Positions 1-9,482 are shown, counted from the stretch's first letter. The stretch is 64,000 nucleotides of DNA from Nocardioides flavus (ex Wang et al. 2016) (GCF_014653115.1 NZ_BNAD01000012.1:44316-108315); one strand, 5' to 3'. Notes: generated by a model not told the origin, from the sequence alone. Program-made: numbers and translations.

Positions 1-422
1 GACGGACGCCGGCCGGCTAACGTCGGTTCGTCCCCGTGCCCGGGCGGGTACGCCCGCCACTCAGCCCGGGCGTCCGGGTGAGTGCGGAGGTGGTCCATCA
101 CCCGCCGGTGCTCGGCCTCCTCGGCCATCCGGGTCGGGCTCTCGGGCGTCGCGCTGGGTTCCAGCTCGTAGTTGTAGTAGACGAGGTACGGCACCTCGGC
201 CGCCTCGGCGGCGGACAACGCGTGCAGCAGGTGCCGCGCTCCCCCGGCGAACGATCCGTAGGGGATCGAGACCAGGTCCTCCCAGTCCCGCTCTGTCATC
301 ACGAGCTCGACCCGCTGGCGGTCGATGTGGAGGCGGATCCGGCCAGATGTCGAGGCATCGACCTCGCCGAGCGTGCCGAGCAGCGTGAGCAGTCGTTCCC
401 ACAGCCGCTCGTAGCGCTGCAT
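1..422 (-). CDS. Unknown protein, C-terminus cut by window edge
   Basis: An open frame of 140 codons starts at ATG 422 and runs off the left edge, so its true length is unknown. The start shares one base with the rpe stop (TGATG), so it is probably translated by coupling behind rpe. The visible protein begins [16 protein letters not shown], is acidic, and carries a stretch rich in aromatic residues near residues 80-86 (VYYNYE); I see no signal peptide, membrane segment or catalytic motif. I do not recognise the family. Codon use matches its neighbours, which argues for a real gene. Confidence 0.7.
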   Translation of the reverse strand, partial: MQRYERLWERLLTLLGTLGEVDASTSGRIRLHIDRQRVELVMTERDWEDLVSIPYGSFAGGARHLLHALSAAEAAEVPYLVYYNYELEPSATPESPTRMAEEAEHRRVMDHLRTHPDARAEWRAYPPGHGDEPTLAGRRP

Positions 423-1084
423 CAGGCCTGCGCCGCCAGCGCACGCTCGCGCAGGGCCTGCACCATCGCGTCGGGGTCGTCCGCGGAGTAGACCGCGGAC
501 CCCGCCACGAAGACGTCGGCGCCGGCCTCGGCGCAGCGCTCGATGGTCTCCAGCGAGACGCCCCCGTCGACCTGGAGCCAGGTCTCGACCCCGTGCTTGC
601 GCATCAGCTCGCGCGCGGTGCGGATCTTCGGCAGGCACAGGTCGAGGAACTTCTGGCCGCCGAATCCCGGCTCGACCGTCATGATCAGCACCATGTCGAG
701 CTCGGGCAGCAGCGCCTCGTAGGGCTCGATCGGCGTGGCCGGCTTGAGCGCCATCGCCGCGCGCGCGCCCTGCGCACGGATCTCCCGCGCGAGGCGTACG
801 GGGGCCTTCGCCGCCTCGACGTGGAAGGTCACCGACCCGCAGCCGGCCTCGGCGTAGGCAGGCGCCCACCGGTCGGCGTCCTCGATCATCAGGTGGGCGT
901 CCAGCGGCTGGCTCGCGTGCTTGGCGAGTGCCTCGACCACCGGCAGACCCAGGGTGAGGTTGGGGACGAAGTGGTTGTCCATCACGTCGACGTGCACCCA
1001 GTCGGCGCTCGGGATGCGCGCGACCTCGTCGGCGAGGCGCGACAGGTCGGCGTTGAGGATGCTCGGAGTGATCTGGATGCCCAC
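422..1084 (-). CDS. rpe: Ribulose-phosphate 3-epimerase
   Basis: Interconverts D-ribulose 5-phosphate and D-xylulose 5-phosphate in the non-oxidative pentose phosphate pathway (cytosol). The 220-residue TIM barrel has the family hallmarks: PSIL near residue 7, the metal-binding VHVDVMD (29-36), HLM near 63, the [10 protein letters not shown] loop, and VDGGV. I chose GTG 1084 rather than an upstream ATG because it puts the conserved IQITPSIL strand at the N-terminus and matches the usual length of about 220. It lies 10 bases after the lipid-kinase stop and overlaps the next gene by one base, so the three are probably co-transcribed. Confidence 0.96.
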   Translation of the reverse strand: MGIQITPSILNADLSRLADEVARIPSADWVHVDVMDNHFVPNLTLGLPVVEALAKHASQPLDAHLMIEDADRWAPAYAEAGCGSVTFHVEAAKAPVRLAREIRAQGARAAMALKPATPIEPYEALLPELDMVLIMTVEPGFGGQKFLDLCLPKIRTARELMRKHGVETWLQVDGGVSLETIERCAEAGADVFVAGSAVYSADDPDAMVQALRERALAAQA

Positions 1085-1094
1085 GGCCCCGAGC

Positions 1095-2042
1095 CTAGTG
1101 GCGGTCCGCGCCGTCGAGGCGGGCGGCACGGCTCGCGGTGGGCACGACGACGTGCACTGCGTTGCGGTCGACCGTGAAGGTGGCGGTCGTCGAGGCGGCG
1201 ATCTCACCGTCCAGGTTGACCGGCAGCGGCTCGTCGGTGACCAGGCGGAGGCGGCGGGTGGTGACGTGGTGCACGCGCTCGTGCTCGACGAGGTGGCCGG
1301 TCCGCAACAGCCGGGCGACCGAGACGTGGTCGCGCAGCCTGCCCTGCTCGACGGCGTACACGTCGAGCAGGTGGTCGTCGATCGACGCGTCCGGCGCGAC
1401 GGTGAGTCCTCCTCCGTAGTGCCGCCCGTTGCCGACCGCGACCTGCATCAGGTCATCCAGCTCCAGCACGGTGCCGTCGTCGAGCTCGAGGCGTGCGGCG
1501 AAGGGCCGGTGGGAGCGGTACGCCGCGAGGGTCGCCGCCGGGTACGCGAGCCGTCCGAGGCGACGCTTGAGACCTGGGGTGAGTCGTCGTGTCACGGCGA
1601 CCGAGAGGCCGATGGACGCGACGTTGAGGTAGGCCCGTCCGTCGACGCGGCCGAGGTCGACGTCGACCACCCGACCGTGGAGGAGCGTGTCGACGGCGGC
1701 GGCGAGGCCCGCGGGGATCTCCAACGTACGCGCGAAGTCGTTCGCCGTGCCGAGCGGCAGCACTCCGAGACGGGTACGGGTGTGGGCCACCGCGGCGGCC
1801 GCGCAGCCGACCGTCCCGTCACCGCCGCCGACGACGAGGAGATCGGGAGCGTCGTCCATGACCGCGACGAGCACCTCGTGGAGCTCCGCGCCCCCCTGGA
1901 CCGGGTGCACCGCAACCTCGGACCCCACCCCGCGCAGCGCGCTCGCGACCAGCGGAAGGGCGCGGGCGCCGGTGCGCGCGGCGGTGTTGACGACGACGGC
2001 CACCCGGTCGGTGCGCGGGGTGACGGGAGTGTCCTGCTGCAT
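1095..2042 (-). CDS. Diacylglycerol kinase family lipid kinase
   Basis: 315-residue member of the DagK/YegS family, which phosphorylates diacylglycerol or related lipids with ATP at the inner membrane face. The nucleotide-binding VGGGDGTV lies at 71-78 and [10 protein letters not shown] at 96-105; the C-terminal half has the family's beta-sandwich pattern, ending with VNLDGE. The exact lipid cannot be read from sequence; phosphatidylinositol- or sphingosine-type substrates are alternatives. A TACGGT hexamer at 2050-2055 sits 7 bases before the ATG, so the mRNA is probably leaderless. It heads a unit with rpe and the partial gene. Confidence 0.9.
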   Translation of the reverse strand: MQQDTPVTPRTDRVAVVVNTAARTGARALPLVASALRGVGSEVAVHPVQGGAELHEVLVAVMDDAPDLLVVGGGDGTVGCAAAAVAHTRTRLGVLPLGTANDFARTLEIPAGLAAAVDTLLHGRVVDVDLGRVDGRAYLNVASIGLSVAVTRRLTPGLKRRLGRLAYPAATLAAYRSHRPFAARLELDDGTVLELDDLMQVAVGNGRHYGGGLTVAPDASIDDHLLDVYAVEQGRLRDHVSVARLLRTGHLVEHERVHHVTTRRLRLVTDEPLPVNLDGEIAASTTATFTVDRNAVHVVVPTASRAARLDGADRH

Positions 2043-2049
2043 GCCCTCG

Positions 2050-2055
2050 ACCGTA
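2050..2055 (-). promoter_or_regulatory. -10 hexamer of leaderless lipid-kinase promoter
   Basis: TACGGT read on the minus strand, ending 7 bases before ATG 2042; fits TANNNT and would place the transcript start at the initiation codon. No clear -35 was identified. Confidence 0.5.
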
Positions 2056-2108
2056 GGCGGGCTGTGTGAGAGGAGTCTGAGGCCGACCTGTGCGCCCGCT
2101 GTGGCGTC

Positions 2109-3080
2109 CTACTGTGCGTCGGGATCCGGCGGCGCGTCGGCGCCGTCGGCCTCGTCGCGCTCGGCCCACGCGAGCAGCGGAGCGATGTCGAAGGGGTGGT
2201 CGTCGATGTCGGCGTGCAGGTCGCCGATCTCCGCGAACCGCTCAGGCACCGTGAAGATGGTGAAGTCGTCGGGCACGCAGGCGTCGATCTCGTGCCACCG
2301 CACCGGCGTCGACACGCGGGCCTCGGGCACGCCGCGCACCGAGTAGGCGGCGGCGATGGTGTGGTCGCGGGCGTTCTGGTTGTAGTCGACGAACAGCTGG
2401 GAGGGGTCTCGGTCCTTGCGCCACCACGCGGTGGTGACGTCCCCGCCGGCCCGGCGCTCGACCTCGCGCGCGAAGGCCAGTGCCGCGCGGCGCACGTCCG
2501 TGAAGCCGTGGTCGGGCGGAATCCGTACGTAGACGTGCAGGCCGGATCCGCCGCTGGTCTTCGGGAAGCCGACAGCCCCGAGCTCGTCGAGCACCTGGTG
2601 GGCGACGTGCGCGACCCGCCGGACCGTCGCCCAGTCGCACTCCGGCCCCGGGTCGAGGTCGATGCGCCACTCGTCGGGCTTCTCGGTGTCGGCGCGGCGG
2701 CTGTTCCACGGGTGGAACTCCACCGTCGACATCTGGACCGCCCAGATCACGCTGGCCAGCTCGGTGACGCAGAGCTCGTCGGCCGTGCGCTTCCACCGCG
2801 GGAAGAACAGCTGCACGGTCTCGACCCAGTCGGGTGCGCCTGCCGGGAGCCGCTTCTGGTGCACCTTCTGCCCCGCCAGGCCCTTGGGGAAGCGGTGCAG
2901 CATGCAGGGCCGCTCGTAGAGCGCGTTGACGATGCCGGGCCCGACGGCGAGGTAGTACTCGACGAGGTCGAGCTTGGTCGCCCCCGGCGCCGAGCCGGTC
3001 GGCGGGAAGTAGACCCGGTCGGGGTTGGTGACCTTGACGACGCGGTCGTCGACCTCGATCTCGATGAACGGCGACGCCAC
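2109..3080 (-). CDS. Stand-alone LigD polymerase (primase-polymerase) domain
   Basis: 323 residues matching the polymerase domain of bacterial DNA ligase D, the AEP-superfamily enzyme that fills gaps, preferring ribonucleotides, during non-homologous end joining with Ku. Visible features are the 5'-phosphate-binding N-terminus, catalytic acidic pair in RIDLDPGP (D141, D143), KTSGGSGLHVYV (174-185) and a third Asp in LFVDYNQN (D232). Ligase and nuclease domains are absent, as is common for the separately encoded actinobacterial forms; no Ku or ligase gene lies in this window. The GTG start follows a TAGGGT hexamer by 6 bases, so leaderless expression is likely. Confidence 0.93.
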   Translation of the reverse strand: MASPFIEIEVDDRVVKVTNPDRVYFPPTGSAPGATKLDLVEYYLAVGPGIVNALYERPCMLHRFPKGLAGQKVHQKRLPAGAPDWVETVQLFFPRWKRTADELCVTELASVIWAVQMSTVEFHPWNSRRADTEKPDEWRIDLDPGPECDWATVRRVAHVAHQVLDELGAVGFPKTSGGSGLHVYVRIPPDHGFTDVRRAALAFAREVERRAGGDVTTAWWRKDRDPSQLFVDYNQNARDHTIAAAYSVRGVPEARVSTPVRWHEIDACVPDDFTIFTVPERFAEIGDLHADIDDHPFDIAPLLAWAERDEADGADAPPDPDAQ

Positions 3081-3086
3081 GTCCCG

Positions 3087-3092
3087 ACCCTA
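3087..3092 (-). promoter_or_regulatory. -10 hexamer of leaderless LigD-polymerase promoter
   Basis: TAGGGT on the minus strand with a 6-base gap to GTG 3080, inside the 22-base gap after the secreted-protein gene. Confidence 0.5.
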
Positions 3093-3102
3093 GCGGTGCG
3101 GC

Positions 3103-4131
3103 CTACTGCTGCGCGGGAGCCTCGGACGGCGTGGGGTCCTCGGACGGTTCCGGAGCGTCGGCCTGCGGCTCGACCGTCACGGTGACCGGGTCCGACCAGC
3201 CCTCGTCGGCGTACTGGCTCTCCGGACGGTGCCACCGCAGCTCGGTGGTCGCGTCCAGCCGTACCGTCGTCCTCGAGACGCCCTCGCGGTCGGCGAGGAC
3301 GGGAGCAGTGGCGGACGTCCACTCGCCACCGGGCGAGCGGGTCTGCAGCACCAGCGGGTCACCAGTGAAGCGGCCGGCCGCGTCGGTGACCGTGCCGCTG
3401 ACCGTGACCTCCTCGCCCGCCTCGGAGCTGGTGGCGTCCACGGCGACCGAGGTGGTCAGCGCCACTGCCTCGAAGTCGAAGGTCGTGCCGGAAGCGCGGA
3501 CGGCGTCGAGGTTGAAGGGCCGGCCGTCGCAGCCGAACCCCGTGACGGCGAAGCCGGGGCCGTCACCGTGCTCGGCGGCGAAGCCGCCCGGTGTCGCGTC
3601 GGTCGCCCGGTCGAGGGCTGCCCCGGTGGTCAGGTCGACGAGGGTCCACTCGTGGGTCAGCGCAGCCGGTGCGACGTGGGCCCAGGCCCCGGGTGCCACG
3701 CTGACGGCCGCCCGCCCGCTCCAGGCGGCGCCTCGGGGAGTCGTGGGGGTGACCGCGACGAGCCACGACACACCTTGGCTGCCGCCGGTCGCCGCCACCG
3801 ACAGCGAGGTGTCGAGAGCGGTCAGGGAGCTGAATCCCGCGTAGGGACCCGCGGCACTGCCGGCCGCGGCCGGGACGAGGCCGAGGGAGCGGCGCCCGAG
3901 CGGCGCGGCGTACGGACCGAGGTTGAGGCGCGAGCGTGGCGCCGTGGCGGCCTCGGCGCCGAAGAGGTCGTCACACCGCACGAAGGTGAGGTAGGCCCCG
4001 GCGTCACCCGTGCTGGGGCCGGACAACGTGCGCGTCTCGCCGGCCTGGGCCGGCGCGGCGCCCAGCACCGTGCCGAGCGTCGTCGTCATGGCCGCGACGG
4101 CCACGGCCGCCATGAGGCTGCGTACGTGCAT
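3103..4131 (-). CDS. Secreted protein of unknown function
   Basis: 342 residues. A Sec signal peptide is clear: MHVRS, a hydrophobic stretch, then a likely AQA-GE cleavage near residue 31. The mature part is rich in Ala, Thr and Gly; residues from about 225 to 320 resemble an Ig-like or bacterial surface domain (VTVSGTVTDAAG...). The tail is acidic and proline-rich (EPSEDPTPSEAP), like a spacer near the cell wall, but there is no LPXTG sorting signal. Two Cys (near 53 and 201) could form a disulfide. I do not recognise an enzyme. It is preceded by 185 noncoding bases and is probably transcribed alone. Confidence 0.8.
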   Translation of the reverse strand: MHVRSLMAAVAVAAMTTTLGTVLGAAPAQAGETRTLSGPSTGDAGAYLTFVRCDDLFGAEAATAPRSRLNLGPYAAPLGRRSLGLVPAAAGSAAGPYAGFSSLTALDTSLSVAATGGSQGVSWLVAVTPTTPRGAAWSGRAAVSVAPGAWAHVAPAALTHEWTLVDLTTGAALDRATDATPGGFAAEHGDGPGFAVTGFGCDGRPFNLDAVRASGTTFDFEAVALTTSVAVDATSSEAGEEVTVSGTVTDAAGRFTGDPLVLQTRSPGGEWTSATAPVLADREGVSRTTVRLDATTELRWHRPESQYADEGWSDPVTVTVEPQADAPEPSEDPTPSEAPAQQ

Positions 4132-4316
4132 GCGTGTCGTTCCTGCTCCCCGTCGCGCCGACCACCCCTCCGGTGTCCCGCGCTGCCTCCATCATGCTGG
4201 CACCGGCAAGGGATGTGAACAGGCAGCAGCCTCTTGACACCTGACGGACGCCCGGTTTTCACCTGTCTGGGTGACGGACCGACCGTGGGTGCACCCTTCG
4301 GTGTCCGGTCCGGTCC

Positions 4317-5633
4317 TCAGGCTCGGCGCGTCAGGGTGGCGGCGAACATGGCGTCGGTGCCGTCGCGGTGCGGCCAGAGCTGGAACCGGTCGATCTCGTC
4401 GGTGTCGCCGCGACGGCTGAGGACGGCGTCGACGACGGCGGTGGTCTCGGCCACCACCGGCGAGCAGGTCGCGTAGACGACGATCCCGCCAGGCCGTACG
4501 GAGTCGAGGGCCGTGTCGAGCAGCACCTGCTGCAACCCCACGAGGACGTCGACGTCCTCGGGCGTGCGCCGCCAGCGCGACTCCGGACGGCGCCGCAGCG
4601 CCCCCAGCCCCGAGCACGGGGCGTCGAGGAGGACGCGGTCGAAGGTCCCGGGGGTCCAGGCGGGGCGTGCGCCGTCGCCTGCCACCACCTTCACCGACTC
4701 GCCCGGGAGCGCGCGGACGGCGGAGGCGACGAGGGCTGCGCGGTGTGGCTGTCGCTCGTGGGCGACGAGCACGGCGCCGCGCTGCGCTGCGAGCGCGCCG
4801 ACCAGCGCTGCCTTGCCCCCCGGCCCGGCGCACAGGTCGAGCCACCGCTCGTCGCGGCCCTCGAGCGGGGCGTCGCCCATGGCGAGCGCGACCAGCTGGG
4901 AGCCCTCGTCCTGCACGCCGGCACGGCCCTCGGCGACCGCCGGGACCGCGGCCGGGTCGCCGCCGGGAAGGACCACGCCGTACGGCGAGCGTGCGGTCCG
5001 GACTCCCCCGGCGGTCTCGAGCTCCTCGACCGTGGCCAGCCCCGGTCGCGCGACGAGCGTGACGGCGGGGGCCGCGTTGTCGGCGGCGAGCAGGGCGTCG
5101 AGCTCGTCGTCGTTTCCCAGCGCCTCCGCGAGGAGGTCCACCACCCAGCGCGGGTGCGACCGGGCCACGGCGAGGTGCCCGTGCGGGTCGGCCGTGGCGT
5201 CGGGCGACACCTGGTCGACCCACTCCGCGAGGCTGCGCCTGCTGATCGAGCGGAGCACGGCGTTGACGAGCCCGGACGGCCCCCGGCCCACCGTCGCCCG
5301 CACGAGGTCGACGCTCGTGGAGATGGCGGCGTGGTCGGGCACCCGCATGGACAGCAGCTGGTGGGTGCCCAGGCGCAGGACGTCGCGCACCTCGGGCTGG
5401 AGCCGGGGCTTGGTCAGGCAGGCGTCGATGACCGGGTCGTAGAGCCCGTGCATCCGGATCGCGCCGGAGGCCAGCTCGGTGGCCAGCGCGGCGTCACGAC
5501 CCGTCAGCCCGTGCTTGCGCAGCACCTGGGGCAGGACGAGGTTGGCGTAGGCCTCGTCGACCCGGACGGCGGTCAGCACGTCGAGGGCGGCGCGGCGCGC
5601 GCGGTCCACCGGGCGCGGTCGACGCTCAGCCAC
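4317..5633 (-). CDS. rsmB: 16S rRNA (cytosine-5)-methyltransferase RsmB
   Basis: 438-residue SAM-dependent enzyme that methylates C967 (E. coli numbering) of 16S rRNA. The N-terminal 130 residues form the NusB-like RNA-binding domain (LATELASGAIR, LRLGTHQLL); the C-terminal Rossmann domain has the SAM loop LDLCAGPGGKAAL and the two catalytic cysteines in LLDAPCSGLGALRRRPE and YATCSPVVAET. Its ATG lies within the end of the truncated MmcQ/YjbR frame (8-base overlap), so translation is probably coupled to the fmt operon. Length is normal. Confidence 0.94.
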   Translation of the reverse strand: MAERRPRPVDRARRAALDVLTAVRVDEAYANLVLPQVLRKHGLTGRDAALATELASGAIRMHGLYDPVIDACLTKPRLQPEVRDVLRLGTHQLLSMRVPDHAAISTSVDLVRATVGRGPSGLVNAVLRSISRRSLAEWVDQVSPDATADPHGHLAVARSHPRWVVDLLAEALGNDDELDALLAADNAAPAVTLVARPGLATVEELETAGGVRTARSPYGVVLPGGDPAAVPAVAEGRAGVQDEGSQLVALAMGDAPLEGRDERWLDLCAGPGGKAALVGALAAQRGAVLVAHERQPHRAALVASAVRALPGESVKVVAGDGARPAWTPGTFDRVLLDAPCSGLGALRRRPESRWRRTPEDVDVLVGLQQVLLDTALDSVRPGGIVVYATCSPVVAETTAVVDAVLSRRGDTDEIDRFQLWPHRDGTDAMFAATLTRRA

Positions 5634-5802
5634 CGAGGTCCACCGCCGTCCTGTGGGGCGCGCGGTGGAGCACGAAGCCCTTGCCCGTGCCTCCGCGACG
5701 CACCTTCCACGTCGGTCGGTCGCCCCACGACGTGCCGAGCTCGGTCTCGGGCAGGCTCGCGCAGATGTCGTCGACGTCCTCGGGTCGGGCCGCGGTGCTC
5801 AT
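5626..5802 (-). pseudogene. Truncated MmcQ/YjbR-family remnant
   Basis: A 58-codon frame starting at ATG 5802 (ATGA overlap with the fmt stop). Its sequence, with the stretch ASLPETELGTSWGDRPTWKV, resembles the N-terminal third to half of MmcQ/YjbR (DUF419-type) DNA-binding-like proteins, which are usually about 110-125 residues. The frame ends in ...APHRTAVDLGG-stop exactly where rsmB begins, so the second half is missing. I infer a deletion that fused the remnant to rsmB; it may persist because it keeps fmt and rsmB translationally coupled. A genuine 58-residue protein cannot be excluded. Confidence 0.7.
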
Positions 5803-6734
5803 GAGGGGTCGTCGCCCAGGCGGACGCCGGACTCGAGACGTACGCCGCGGGCCCAGTCGGCCGCTCCCATCTGCTTCTTGCCGAAGGCCTTGACCGTACT
5901 GAGCTGGACGGGGACCGTCCCGGTGCCGACGAGGACGGCGTTCTTGGTGACCTCGAGGACGCCGGGCGCCAGCGGCTCGCGGTCGACCGGGCGGACGGGC
6001 CCGATCTTGATCCGCTGGCCCTCGTAGGTGCTCCACGCCCCGGGTGCCGGGTCGCAGGCGCGCACCTGGCGGTCGATGGCGGCGGCCGGGCGGCTCCAGT
6101 CGACGCGGGCGTCGTCGACGAGGATCTTCGGCGCGAAGGACACGCCGTCCTCGGGTTGCTCGCGTGCCTCGAGGGTGCCGTCCTCGATCCCGTCGAGCGT
6201 CTGCACGAGCAGGCCCGCTCCCCCCTCGGCGAGGCGCGTGAGCAGGTCGCCTGCCGTGTCGTCGGGCCGGATGCGCTCGGTCATCACGCCGAAGACCGGC
6301 CCAGCGTCCAGGGCCTTCACGATCCGGAACGTGGTCGCCCCGGTGACCTCGTCACCGGCCCACAGCGAGTGCTGGACCGGGGCGGCGCCGCGCCAGGCGG
6401 GCAGCACCGAGAAGTGCAGGTTGATCCAGCCGTGCGGCACGAGGTCGAGCGCCGACTGCGGCAGCAGCGCGCCGTAGGCCACCACGGGGCAGGCGTCGGG
6501 GCGCAGGGCAACGAGCGCCTCCTGGAAGTCGGGGTCGCGCGGGTGCTCCGGCTTGAGGACGGGCACGCCCAGCTCCTCGGCGCGCTGGGCGACCGGGCTG
6601 GCGACCAGCTTGCGGCCGCGGCCGCTAGGAGCGTCGGGGCGGGTGACGACGCCCACCAGCTCGTGGCGGCTCTCCGCGATCGCCTCGAGCGCGGGCAGGG
6701 CGACCTCGGGGGTGCCGGCGAAGACGACGCGCAT
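5799..6734 (-). CDS. fmt: Methionyl-tRNA formyltransferase
   Basis: Formylates the initiator Met-tRNA using 10-formyl-tetrahydrofolate. 311 residues, typical for the family. The N-terminal Rossmann domain starts [18 protein letters not shown] and holds the folate site [11 protein letters not shown] and the SLLP-like active-site segment as [18 protein letters not shown] (Asn/His at about 106-108); the GDEVTGAT segment follows. The C-terminal OB-like domain begins near 205. It lies 13 bases downstream of def, the enzyme that later removes the formyl group, and its stop overlaps the next start (ATGA). Confidence 0.96.
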   Translation of the reverse strand: MRVVFAGTPEVALPALEAIAESRHELVGVVTRPDAPSGRGRKLVASPVAQRAEELGVPVLKPEHPRDPDFQEALVALRPDACPVVAYGALLPQSALDLVPHGWINLHFSVLPAWRGAAPVQHSLWAGDEVTGATTFRIVKALDAGPVFGVMTERIRPDDTAGDLLTRLAEGGAGLLVQTLDGIEDGTLEAREQPEDGVSFAPKILVDDARVDWSRPAAAIDRQVRACDPAPGAWSTYEGQRIKIGPVRPVDREPLAPGVLEVTKNAVLVGTGTVPVQLSTVKAFGKKQMGAADWARGVRLESGVRLGDDPS

Positions 6735-6747
6735 CAGCTGTGCCCCC

Positions 6748-7293
6748 TCATCGGCCGAGTCCGTAGGTGGCGTGCGGGCTGATCCGTACGGTCGGGCGCT
6801 CCAGGCCGAACCACTCGGACTCGCGGATCTCCTTCATCGCCGCCTTGCGGGCGGCGGTGTCGAGCCGGTCGATGAACAGCACGCCGTCGAGGTGGTCGGT
6901 CTCGTGCTGCATCGCACGCGCCAGCAGCTCGGACGCCTCGATCCGCTGCGGCTCGCCGTGCATGTCGAAGCCGGTCGCGACGACGGACAGCGCACGCAGG
7001 CAGTCGTAGGTCAGCTCGGGCAGCGAGAGACAGCCCTCGGCGCCGTCCTGGGTCTCGTCGGAGAGCTCGAGCGTGGGGTTGACGAGGTGACCCACCTCGC
7101 CGTGGACGTTCCAGGTGAACACCCGAAGGCCGACCCCGATCTGGGGCGCGGCGAGACCGGCGCCGGGCGCGGCCAGCATCGTGTCGGTGAGGTCCGTGAC
7201 GAGCTGGCGGATCTCCTTGTCGAAGTCGTCGACCTCCAGCGCACGCTGGCGCAGGACCGGGTCGCCGAAGAGACGGATGGGCTGGACGGCCAC
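6748..7293 (-). CDS. def: Peptide deformylase
   Basis: Fe2+ (or Zn2+) hydrolase that removes the N-formyl group from nascent proteins. 181 residues with all three motifs: [18 protein letters not shown] with the metal-binding Cys, and QHETDHLDG supplying both metal-binding His and the catalytic Glu. GTG 7293 is preceded by a good Shine-Dalgarno (AAGGAG, 5 bases away). The gene precedes fmt in the same direction, matching their paired roles. Confidence 0.96.
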   Translation of the reverse strand: MAVQPIRLFGDPVLRQRALEVDDFDKEIRQLVTDLTDTMLAAPGAGLAAPQIGVGLRVFTWNVHGEVGHLVNPTLELSDETQDGAEGCLSLPELTYDCLRALSVVATGFDMHGEPQRIEASELLARAMQHETDHLDGVLFIDRLDTAARKAAMKEIRESEWFGLERPTVRISPHATYGLGR

Positions 7294-7363
7294 GGAGCTC
7301 CTTGGATCGGGTGTGCGGGAAGGGCCAAGTCTAGGGACGCCGTCGGACGGGCGTCGGCCCCGC

Positions 7364-9370
7364 CTAGATGCTCAACGGATCGACCTGGATGCGCACGGGG
7401 TCGAGTTTGCGCGCCGAGCGCAGCCGCTGGAGGTCGCCGAGGGCCCGGGAGAGCGCCTCGCCCGCCGACCTCGGCACCCGCAGCAGGACCCGGTGCTCGT
7501 CCTCGACCGGCACGGGGCCGAGCACCTCCGCGCCGTCGGGCAGGTCGAGGAGGTGGAGCACGTCGTCGAGCGCCCCGAGGTCGCCGGTCACCGTCGCCAT
7601 CCGGGCCGCGGGCGGCAGGTGGGCCTGGGCGCGCTCCTCGGCCTCGCGCCGGGCGAACCCGGCCGGGTCCCAGCGCACGAGCGCCTGGAGCGCCGGGTGG
7701 GCCGGGTCTCCGACCGCCACGACGTGCCCGCCCGGGCGTACGAGCGCTGCCGCGTTGAGCCAGCGGCGCAGGGCCTCCTCGGCCACCCGCAGGTCGTCTC
7801 GTGCCAGGGTCAGCCACGTGTCGAGCAGCACGACGGCGGTGTAGCCCTCGTCCGCGACCGGCTCGGCCCCGACGGTTGCCACCACGATGTCGGGCGAGCC
7901 GCCGACGCGGTCGACGACCCGGTCCCCGCTCGAGCTGCGCACGGTCGTACCGGCGAACATCCGGCCCAGCTCCTCGGCGGTGCGGGCCTCCCCCCGCACA
8001 GGGGCACGCAAACCGCGCCCGCCGCACGCCGGGCAGGCCCAGGTCGTCTCGGCGTGGCCGCACCAACGGCAGTGGGGCGGCTCGGCGGGACCTGCCAGCG
8101 CGAGCGGTCCGGTGCAGGCCGCGCAGCGCGCCGGGGTCCGGCAGGTGTCACAGGCCAGGGACGCGGCGTAGCCGGCACGTGGAGTCTGGACGAGAACGGG
8201 CCCCGAGGCGAGACCGCGGCGCAGGGCGTCGTACGCCCCACGAGGGATGCGGGTGCCCACGGCGCGGTCCTCGGCCGGGACGGCCTCCACACGAACGCGA
8301 TGGCGCAGCACCGCGCGCGGGACGGCGAGCTCGTGGGCCCATCCGCTCGCCACCAGCTGCTGGGCCTCCGGGGTGCGGGCGACGCCGCCGAGCAGGGCCG
8401 CGGTGCCCTGCTGCGCAGCGCGCGCGAGCAGCACGTCGCGCGTGTGCGGGTAGGGGGCGCGGGGCTCGGCGTGCAGGTCGTCGCCGTCGTCCCACAGCAC
8501 CACCAGGCCGAGGTCGTGGACGGGCGCGAACGCCGCGGACCGGGTGCCCACGACCACGCGCCGCGCCCCGCGGGAGACGGCGAGGAAGTCGCGGTAGCGC
8601 ACCGCGGGACCGCCGTCGGCGGTGAGGCACACGTGGTGCCCCTCCCCCAGGACGGCGGTCAGGGCGGAGTCGAGGCGCGCGACGTCGCGGCGGTCCGGCA
8701 CGCAGACCAGCGCTCCACGACCGCCGGCACGGGCGGCGGCGACCGCCTCGGCGATCATGGTGGGCCACTCGTCACCCGGTGCGGCAGACCACACGGCCCG
8801 CGGCACTCCGCCGGTCGCGAGGTGGCGGAGGAACGCCTCGGCGTGCTCGACCTCCGACCACGCCGTGGGCGGGACCGGCACCAGCTCCGGCGCGGGCGGG
8901 GACGCGGTCTTCTCCGCGGTGGCGTGTCGCGGTGGCACCGCCAGACGCAGGACGTCGGACCGTGCGCCGGCGTAGTGGTGGGCGAGGGTCTCGCTGAGCC
9001 GGGCTATCTCGGGCGCGAGCACGGGCTCGGGGCTGACCACCCTGCGCAGCGGTTGCAGGGTGCCGGTGTGGTCGGTGGTGCTCGCGCGCTCGACCACGTA
9101 GCCGTCCACGTCCTGGCCGGCGAAGCGCACCTTGACCCGGGCCCCGGGGACCGCGGTGTCGGCCATCGTGGTCGGCACGGCGTAGTCGAAGGGGCGGTCG
9201 AGGTGGGCGAGCGCGATGTCGACGAGCACCCGGGCCACGGGGTCGGTCGTCGCCGGCTGCCAGGCAGCGGCCTTGCGGCGCCGAGTCGCGGCTGCCTTGG
9301 CCCTGGCGTCGTCGACGGCGGCACGGAGCCCCGGGAGCATGTCGGCTTCCGGGGCGTCGTGAGAGCTCAT
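7364..9370 (-). CDS. priA: PriA-like primosomal protein lacking helicase motifs
   Basis: 668 residues related to replication-restart protein PriA. The N-terminal DNA-binding part (DRPFDYAVP, PGARVKVRFAGQDVDGYVV) and a zinc-binding cysteine cluster near 395-435 (CDTC, CAAC, CRWCGH, CPACGG) are present. The Walker A position reads SAAPGDEWPTM and the DEAH position WDDGDD, so ATPase/helicase motifs are degraded. This is the known state of actinobacterial PriA, which probably lacks helicase activity. ATG 9370 was chosen because the sequence upstream is the metK terminator region and homology begins soon after. Confidence 0.88.
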   Translation of the reverse strand: MSSHDAPEADMLPGLRAAVDDARAKAAATRRRKAAAWQPATTDPVARVLVDIALAHLDRPFDYAVPTTMADTAVPGARVKVRFAGQDVDGYVVERASTTDHTGTLQPLRRVVSPEPVLAPEIARLSETLAHHYAGARSDVLRLAVPPRHATAEKTASPPAPELVPVPPTAWSEVEHAEAFLRHLATGGVPRAVWSAAPGDEWPTMIAEAVAAARAGGRGALVCVPDRRDVARLDSALTAVLGEGHHVCLTADGGPAVRYRDFLAVSRGARRVVVGTRSAAFAPVHDLGLVVLWDDGDDLHAEPRAPYPHTRDVLLARAAQQGTAALLGGVARTPEAQQLVASGWAHELAVPRAVLRHRVRVEAVPAEDRAVGTRIPRGAYDALRRGLASGPVLVQTPRAGYAASLACDTCRTPARCAACTGPLALAGPAEPPHCRWCGHAETTWACPACGGRGLRAPVRGEARTAEELGRMFAGTTVRSSSGDRVVDRVGGSPDIVVATVGAEPVADEGYTAVVLLDTWLTLARDDLRVAEEALRRWLNAAALVRPGGHVVAVGDPAHPALQALVRWDPAGFARREAEERAQAHLPPAARMATVTGDLGALDDVLHLLDLPDGAEVLGPVPVEDEHRVLLRVPRSAGEALSRALGDLQRLRSARKLDPVRIQVDPLSI

Positions 9371-9417
9371 GGCGGCGATTGTGTCAGCGGCCACCGACGT
9401 CCCCACCTGGTGGGGAG

Positions 9418-9461
9418 TCCTGGCTCCTGGAGGGGGTTGCAACGGCCTCCAGGAGCCAGGA
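9418..9461. terminator. Perfect 16-bp hairpin between metK and priA
   Basis: Arms 9418-9433 and 9446-9461 are exact reverse complements (16 bp) around a 12-base loop that itself contains the palindrome GTTGCAAC. Lies downstream of metK; no T-tract follows, as is usual for high-GC actinobacterial terminators. Confidence 0.65.
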
Positions 9462-9482
9462 TCCCCGCTCGAGCGGGGATCC
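9459..9482. repeat. Perfect 24-bp palindrome (GGATCCCCG / XhoI-type core)
   Basis: A fully self-complementary 24-base sequence with central CTCGAG, overlapping the end of the 16-bp hairpin by three bases. A further 6-bp hairpin (9481-9486 with 9493-9498) abuts it, giving three stacked stem-loops right after the metK stop. Probably the metK terminator; the stacking is unusual. Confidence 0.6.

Noticed and set aside
4132..4316. Promoter TTCACA-17-CATGAT before the secreted-protein gene
   Set aside because: Weak match at both hexamers and a long distance to the ATG; not strong enough to list.
7364..9370. PriA without helicase motifs as a novelty
   Set aside because: Loss of Walker motifs is already known for actinobacterial PriA proteins.
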